A DNA stretch of 6,934 bases, taken from positions 1-6,934 of the forward strand of contig DLVL01000136.1 in NCBI GenBank assembly GCA_003444085.1. The letters run 5' to 3'. Shown piece after piece: positions 1-4,502 of this stretch (within the stretch, counting starts at the first letter, position 1; each line of letters opens with the position of its first letter). The notes beneath the pieces are model-generated. The model did not search any database and was not told where the DNA came from. It saw only the letters and a program-made list of their open reading frames with translations. Source of the stretch: Kosmotogaceae bacterium (lineage in GTDB: Bacteria > Thermotogota > Thermotogae > Petrotogales > Kosmotogaceae). The position numbers were made by a program, and so were the translations under genes.

Positions 1-1502
1 AGCATGAATCACCAAATCTGCTGGCCGCAATTTCGAAGGCCGGCGGTCTAAAAGACACGGCATCTGATGAGGTGCGTATAACAACGAACAACAGGACTTA
101 TAACTGGTTCTCGCTTATGTCAGCAAGCAGCGTCAGACTTGAGAATGACTATACTGTCTTTGTACCGAAGAGCGATGCTTATGTTTATGTAGTTGGTGCG
201 AGTCAGAGCAACGGAAGGGTAGACTTTTCTGCTGAGGAAGAGATGACACTGCTTGCGTTGCTCGGCAAACTCGGAGGGGATCCGTCGAGCTTTTCAAGTG
301 ATGTTACAATCATAGCTCCTGATGGAACGGTTAAGAATGTTCTGCTTGACGATGTGTTTCGGCTCGTTCGCCATACTGAACTCGAACCTCGAAGCACTGT
401 AGTTTTTTCTGACGGAACCAAGCGCATTACAGTCTTGGGCTACGTTAGAAATCCGGGTATATATGCATTTTCTCCGAAAGAGAAGACAACACTTCCTGAT
501 GTTATCGCACGAGCTGGGGGAATTCCTGATGTCGTAAGGGTCGAAGCCATTCTTGTCGATGCTGGAAGAGGAACCGATCAATACATCGTTGAAGATTTGA
601 AGTCCAGGACCGAAGAGCTTCCAGACCTGTCATTCGTCTATGTCGTACCTGTCCCTGCAGTCAGTGTTCTTGTACTCGGTGACGTGAGAAGCCCGGGTCA
701 AGTTGTCGTTGACAGTACCGATACCCCTTCTATTGTTGATGCGATTGCTGCTGCAGGAGGTATGAACGAAACTGCCGGGAAGGTCACGATAATTAGAGGC
801 AGTGAAGTGATCTCGTCATTTCTTGCAGAAGATCTTGGACACCAAACGCTTCAATCTATCCAGAGCGGTGATCTGATTATGGTGAGTCGTGATGAAGAAA
901 GATTTGTGACCGTTCTTGGAGACGTGAAGAATCCAGGGATCTTTGATATTTCGCGGTATGAAAGAGTCTCTGTTGGGCTGGTATTGTCTCTGGCTGGTGG
1001 TCTTAGTGATGCAAGTTCCAGTGGTCACGCATATATTCTCAGCGATGGTAAGGAGCAAGTCGTTGATATTTCTCCAGAGAGATTTACAGCTGTTGCAGAT
1101 AAAGAGGTTGATCGTGGTTCGCTCGTGTTCATTCCGCCACAGATACCAAGAAGCTTCTTCGTGTTTGGTGAAGTAACGAATCCTGGAGTCTTTGCCTATA
1201 CAACAGGAATCAATGCACTAGAAGCTATCATAAGAGCTGGAGGACCTACGCAGTATGGCGTCATGAAGAATGTGGTTGTTTTTCCAGGTGGAATAGATGC
1301 AGATCCGAGGATTGTAGACCTTGATAGTGCCAGAAAATCCGGAGACACGGCGTTGGAAGCCTTGCCTGCTGGATCGATTGTATATATCCCCAGGTCTTCC
1401 ATCGTAAATGTTAAAGAGATCCTTTCGATAGTGGGAAGTTCGTTGAGTATAGTTAACAGTGCGCTCAACATCGCCGGACACAGGCTCTTCTGGGGTCCTT
1501 AA
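1..1502 (+). CDS. SLBB-repeat polysaccharide export protein, 5'-truncated by the window
   Basis: Probable periplasmic/outer-envelope polysaccharide export protein (Wza-related, SLBB superfamily). The reading frame is open from the first complete codon (base 3), so the true start lies upstream. A GTG at 72 is in frame but is internal: the 23 codons before it encode a typical SLBB ending (NLLAAISKAGGLKD). About 499 residues are visible. They form one partial and five complete SLBB units of about 80 residues. Each complete unit opens with a strand plus a G-x-V-x-x-PG type turn (YVRNPG at residues 147-152, DVRSPG 227-232, DVKNPG 307-312, EVTNPG 390-395; the first unit has a degenerate VVGASQSNG) and reaches an A/L-GG motif about 25 residues later. 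The last ~30 residues form an amphipathic hydrophobic helix ending in RLFWGP. The N-terminal signal peptide and any Poly_export domain would be outside the window. The stop overlaps the next gene's ATG, which points to an operon. The family call is firm; the exact envelope location is inferred. Confidence 0.9.
   Translation, partial: HESPNLLAAISKAGGLKDTASDEVRITTNNRTYNWFSLMSASSVRLENDYTVFVPKSDAYVYVVGASQSNGRVDFSAEEEMTLLALLGKLGGDPSSFSSDVTIIAPDGTVKNVLLDDVFRLVRHTELEPRSTVVFSDGTKRITVLGYVRNPGIYAFSPKEKTTLPDVIARAGGIPDVVRVEAILVDAGRGTDQYIVEDLKSRTEELPDLSFVYVVPVPAVSVLVLGDVRSPGQVVVDSTDTPSIVDAIAAAGGMNETAGKVTIIRGSEVISSFLAEDLGHQTLQSIQSGDLIMVSRDEERFVTVLGDVKNPGIFDISRYERVSVGLVLSLAGGLSDASSSGHAYILSDGKEQVVDISPERFTAVADKEVDRGSLVFIPPQIPRSFFVFGEVTNPGVFAYTTGINALEAIIRAGGPTQYGVMKNVVVFPGGIDADPRIVDLDSARKSGDTALEALPAGSIVYIPRSSIVNVKEILSIVGSSLSIVNSALNIAGHRLFWGP
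180..1391 (+). repeat. Five tandem SLBB units at protein level
   Basis: Within the export protein, five homologous units start near bases 180, 426, 663, 906 and 1155. Their conserved glycines are spaced 81, 80, 80 and 83 residues apart. Each unit has a beta strand, an NPG/SPG-type turn, a short helix and an A-GG or L-GG motif, then a strand and a closing hydrophobic V-x-V-P/I-P stretch. A sixth, partial unit occupies bases 3 to about 168. The repeats are diverged at DNA level, so this is an old protein-domain repeat and not a recent DNA duplication. Confidence 0.85.
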
Positions 1503-2218
1503 TGGAGAGAGTTGCACCTTCTCTTCCAGATAGGACTGTAGATATTCACTGCCATCTTCTTCCGGGAGTCGATGACGGTTGTGATTCAGTAGAAGAGGCG
1601 TATTCGATTCTGGAAGAGATGACAAAAAATGGTACTGGAAGAGTATATCTGACTCCCCATCTCTTTTCTCCGAGAGTGAAGTCAAGCATTGGGGAGATTA
1701 GAGATGCTTTTGAACGGTTGCAAGAATCATATACTGATAAATATCCCGAGCTGGTACTGGGTTCAGAAGTCTTTTTGGTTCCCGAAATCGTTGAACTGGA
1801 ATTCATCCCAATGGGTTCAACACGTTTTGTTCTGGTTGAGTTGCCTGTGGATACACGTCCACGCTTTCTCCATCATGCTTTACGATCATTACAGGAAGAA
1901 GGCTATGTGGTGATTCTGGCTCATGTCGAGAGATACAGGTACCTCTATTCTTCAAAGACGCCATTAGTAGATCTGTTCACAAAGAGAGAGCGATTTCATG
2001 AGATCATTAAACTCAGGAACGATGGAATCCTATTCCAGGTAAACTGGCATTCGTTGATTAATCCGGGCAAACACGAAAGATCCCTTGTCAGATATCTTCT
2101 GAATAGTGGATTTGTAGATTTTGTTGGTAGTGATAAACATTCGGCAAATGATGGCCGTTCGCTCATCAATCATTCCCACCCGTATTATGCTCAGACACGG
2201 AATTCGGAGCTACTTTAG
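1502..2218 (+). CDS. PHP-family protein-tyrosine phosphatase, CpsB/Wzh/YwqE type
   Basis: Cytoplasmic metal-dependent phosphatase expected to remove phosphate from the tyrosine tail of the BY-kinase encoded just downstream. The 238 residues are close to the usual family length of about 240-255. Metal-binding PHP motifs are present in order: D-x-H-x-H within DIHCHLLPGVDDG (residues 14-26; H16, H18, D24/D25), TPH (H53), GSEV (E89), AHVERY (H141, R144) and GSDKH (D211, H213). No signal peptide or membrane segment is visible, as expected for a cytoplasmic enzyme. The ATG at 1502 overlaps the upstream TAA (TAATG), with only a weak G-rich Shine-Dalgarno (GGGG at 1492-1495) inside the upstream gene, which suggests translational coupling. 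Relatives often show SDAH or SDMH in the last motif; SDKH here keeps both ligands. A histidinol-phosphatase or PolX-type PHP role is unlikely given the LPGVDDG signature and the kinase neighbour. Function is inferred from family and context. Confidence 0.92.
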   Translation: MERVAPSLPDRTVDIHCHLLPGVDDGCDSVEEAYSILEEMTKNGTGRVYLTPHLFSPRVKSSIGEIRDAFERLQESYTDKYPELVLGSEVFLVPEIVELEFIPMGSTRFVLVELPVDTRPRFLHHALRSLQEEGYVVILAHVERYRYLYSSKTPLVDLFTKRERFHEIIKLRNDGILFQVNWHSLINPGKHERSLVRYLLNSGFVDFVGSDKHSANDGRSLINHSHPYYAQTRNSELL

Positions 2219-2220
2219 CT

Positions 2221-2228
2221 GGAGGTGA
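2221..2228 (+). promoter_or_regulatory. Strong Shine-Dalgarno that decides the kinase start
   Basis: GGAGGTGA is an eight-base match to the anti-Shine-Dalgarno end of 16S rRNA. It lies 5 bases before the TTG at 2234. An in-frame GTG at 2225 is part of this Shine-Dalgarno itself and so cannot be the start used with it. This favours TTG at 2234 as the initiation codon of the Wzz/BY-kinase gene. Confidence 0.8.
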
Positions 2229-2233
2229 CTTGT

Positions 2234-4447
2234 TTGAACCAGACAAACGGTGATGACTACAGAGAACTAACACTCGAAGACATTCTGAGAATCTTCAGGA
2301 AGAGATTGTTGCTCTTCTTTCTTGTGGTTGTCGGCGTTGTTGTGGCAACGGGTATTTATCTGTTTCTTGCCACACCAATTTACGAAGCCAGCGTAACGAT
2401 CAAGGTAGATCCAGCGACGCGGTCAAGCATTGATATTTTCACTGCTGGTCTGACCGGAACGACAAGCTCTCGAGATATCGCTACCGAAATCGAACTGATA
2501 AAGAGCAGAAGCAATTTTGAAACAGTAATTGAAAGACTTGAACTTGTCGAGAGGATCTACACTTCCTTTGAGATTCAGGAGATGTTGAGCGAAGGCTATA
2601 CCCAGAATGACATTGAAGCTTCTCTTGCAAAAACACTCTCCAATATCACATCAGTCTCGCCTGTAAAGGATACCCGAATAGTACGTGTTTCTGTTCAACA
2701 CAGAGACAGGACAATAGCTAGAGATGTAGCTAATACCCTTGCGGAGGTCTACAATGAGAAGCTTGCGGAACTCTCAAGACGCGATGCGACAACAAGACGA
2801 GAATTCATTGAATCCCAGATTCCTTCTGTTGAAGAGCAAGTAAGGCGTTCATCAGATGCATTGAGAGAATTCAAGGAAAAGACCGGCATATATGTTCTGG
2901 ATGCACAGGCAAGATGGCTTCTTGATATGTTAAGCAACTACGACAAGCAGTTCAACGCGCTTGTCATTGAACTGGAGGAGAAGAAGGCGGAAGTCGTGGC
3001 ATATCAGAAGCTTCTCGACGAATTTGACTCTCCAGAAGCCGGAGCACTTCAAGAGAAATGGATAAACACTTCTCATACGCTTTCGCTGAATCCGGTCATA
3101 ACCCAGCTTCGTAACAAGCTGGCACTTCTAAAGGTCGATCTTGCTGCTCTTGAGGACCAGTACCCAGCGACGGACCAGCGCATCAGGGCAAAGAAAGCTG
3201 AAATCGCAGCGACAGAAAAGTTGATTCAGGAGGAGATTGAGAACGAGTTCATCCGAACTGGTGAAGGTATGTCACTCAATCCAACCTATCAGACCATATT
3301 GACAGCGGTCATCACTTCAGAAACATCATTGCAGATTATTGAATCTACTATACAATCAGTAGATATGCTGAGAAAGACCTATCTTGATGCGCTTGCAGAA
3401 ATACCTCGCCTTGAACAACAGCTTTTGGAGCTACAACGCGAAGTGTATATTAGTGAGAACCTTTATACTCTTCTTCTGGAAAGACTTGAAGAGGCGAAGA
3501 TTAGTGAAGCTGCTGTTATCGGAAATGCTGCTGTCATAGATAGTGCACTTATCCCGTCAGCTCCTGTGAAACCGAACAGAAGACTATCTCTTGCCATAGG
3601 AGGTGTGTTGGGGATCTTTCTTGGGATGCTCGGCGTATTCCTTGCAGAGTATCTTGACAAGACACTGAAAAGCGAAGAGGATATCGAGCGCGTGGCGAGT
3701 GAGCCCATTCTCGGAAGAATCCCCCTTGCTAACGGAATAAGGAATGAGTTATTCGTGCAAAGTGATCCCACATCTCCCCCTTCTGAAGCAGTGAAGATCG
3801 CTTCCAGCAATATCTCATTTACTTTAGGTGATGGAAAGGTAATAGGAGTCACTTCTCCACTTCCGGGGGAAGGAAAGACAACTGTGGCCGCTAATATCGC
3901 ATACTCATATGCTATGAGTGGGCAGAGAGTTCTGCTGGTGGATCTTGACATGAGAAAACCAAGGATTGAGCAGCTTCTCGGAATGGATGATAGATCCAGC
4001 GAGGGTATCGTTGATATTGTTCTGGATAATCGTAATGTTGGTGATCTCATAATTAAATATGCAGAGAATCTTGATGTTCTTCCCGTAGGAAAGATACCCC
4101 CAAACCCAACCGTTTTACTCTCTTCAAAGAAGATCGCAGCATTAATTGAAGGGCTGAAAAATGAGTATGACAGGATAATTGTTGACCTGCCTCCTGCTGT
4201 CATAACGTCGGATGTTGCACTGGTTGGGCATCTGTTTGATGGTGTTTTAATGGTAACGCAACCTGGAACAACGCTTCGTGACGCTTTGAGGATGGCTATT
4301 TCGAACCTTAAGACGTCAGGAGCCAAGGTCCTCGGGTTTGTGGTGAACGGTGTTACCGTAAAGACGTCCGGTTACTATTATCACTATTACTACTACCATT
4401 ACTCTGAAGGGACAAAGAAGAGAAAGGAACATCGAAAAGTGAGATAA
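2234..4447 (+). CDS. Fused Wzz chain-length regulator / BY-type tyrosine autokinase (Wzc-like)
   Basis: Inner-membrane polysaccharide co-polymerase with a cytoplasmic tyrosine kinase domain, 737 residues from the TTG at 2234 (family usually about 700-750). Order: short cytoplasmic N-terminus with the LEDILRIFRKR Wzz lead-in; TM1 about 25-47; extracytoplasmic Wzz region with long coiled-coil helices (about 165-400); GNVR segment (about 390-445, ELQREVYISENLYTLLLERL then APVKPNRR); TM2 about 452-472; then the kinase. Kinase motifs are Walker A SPLPGEGKT (541-549, K548), Walker A' LLVDLDMRKP (567-576) and Walker B IIVDLPPA (648-655). The C-terminus carries eight tyrosines in YYYHYYYYHY (714-723), the expected autophosphorylation cluster, followed by a Lys/Arg-rich tail. 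The usual E-x2-R-x2-R oligomerisation motif is degenerate here (E-AV-K-IA-S, about 518-524). The gene starts 15 bases after the PHP phosphatase stop. Kinase and phosphatase are inferred to form a switch controlling polymer length and export. The alternative GTG start at 2225 would add three residues. Confidence 0.93.
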   Translation: MNQTNGDDYRELTLEDILRIFRKRLLLFFLVVVGVVVATGIYLFLATPIYEASVTIKVDPATRSSIDIFTAGLTGTTSSRDIATEIELIKSRSNFETVIERLELVERIYTSFEIQEMLSEGYTQNDIEASLAKTLSNITSVSPVKDTRIVRVSVQHRDRTIARDVANTLAEVYNEKLAELSRRDATTRREFIESQIPSVEEQVRRSSDALREFKEKTGIYVLDAQARWLLDMLSNYDKQFNALVIELEEKKAEVVAYQKLLDEFDSPEAGALQEKWINTSHTLSLNPVITQLRNKLALLKVDLAALEDQYPATDQRIRAKKAEIAATEKLIQEEIENEFIRTGEGMSLNPTYQTILTAVITSETSLQIIESTIQSVDMLRKTYLDALAEIPRLEQQLLELQREVYISENLYTLLLERLEEAKISEAAVIGNAAVIDSALIPSAPVKPNRRLSLAIGGVLGIFLGMLGVFLAEYLDKTLKSEEDIERVASEPILGRIPLANGIRNELFVQSDPTSPPSEAVKIASSNISFTLGDGKVIGVTSPLPGEGKTTVAANIAYSYAMSGQRVLLVDLDMRKPRIEQLLGMDDRSSEGIVDIVLDNRNVGDLIIKYAENLDVLPVGKIPPNPTVLLSSKKIAALIEGLKNEYDRIIVDLPPAVITSDVALVGHLFDGVLMVTQPGTTLRDALRMAISNLKTSGAKVLGFVVNGVTVKTSGYYYHYYYYHYSEGTKKRKEHRKVR
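4373..4402 (+). other. C-terminal tyrosine/histidine cluster of the BY-kinase
   Basis: Ten consecutive codons, all TAY or CAY, encode YYYHYYYYHY. BY-kinases carry such a tyrosine-rich tail, which is phosphorylated in trans by neighbouring subunits and dephosphorylated by the partner phosphatase. TAT and TAC are mixed, so the stretch is not a pure DNA microsatellite. The two histidines and the following basic tail (SEGTKKRKEHRKVR) are distinctive. Confidence 0.85.
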
Positions 4448-4487
4448 TTCACGAAGACACAGAATGACGGAGACCGGGTTACTCCTG

Positions 4488-4495
4488 AGGAAGGA
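4488..4495 (+). promoter_or_regulatory. Shine-Dalgarno of the ligase/polymerase gene
   Basis: AGGAAGGA lies 7 bases before the ATG at 4503 and is the best ribosome-binding site in the 55-base gap after the kinase gene. An in-frame ATG at 4464 has no convincing Shine-Dalgarno upstream and would add a 13-residue leader, so 4503 is preferred. The gap (4448-4502) shows no terminator-like hairpin with a T-run and no clear promoter. Confidence 0.6.
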
Positions 4496-4502
4496 TGGGT
4501 TT

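Noticed and set aside
72..74. GTG as the start of the SLBB gene
   Set aside because: The frame is open to the window edge, and the preceding 23 codons encode SLBB-type sequence, so this is an internal valine.
1218..1685. A 155-codon minus-strand frame spanning the SLBB/phosphatase junction
   Set aside because: It crosses two well-supported plus-strand genes and has no domain or convincing ribosome-binding site.
3463..4326. A 287-codon open frame on the minus strand opposite the kinase domain
   Set aside because: It lies fully antisense to the strongly supported kinase domain, has Ser/Arg/Ile-rich low-quality sequence, and shows no recognisable motif; it is a codon-usage shadow.
4464..4466. 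ATG at 4464 as the ligase start
   Set aside because: It is in frame, but no good Shine-Dalgarno precedes it, whereas the ATG at 4503 has one at proper spacing; kept only as an alternative.
4448..4502. The 55-base gap between kinase and ligase genes as a site for a promoter or terminator
   Set aside because: No stable hairpin with a T-run and no paired -35/-10-like boxes are visible; it looks like a plain intra-operon spacer with a Shine-Dalgarno.
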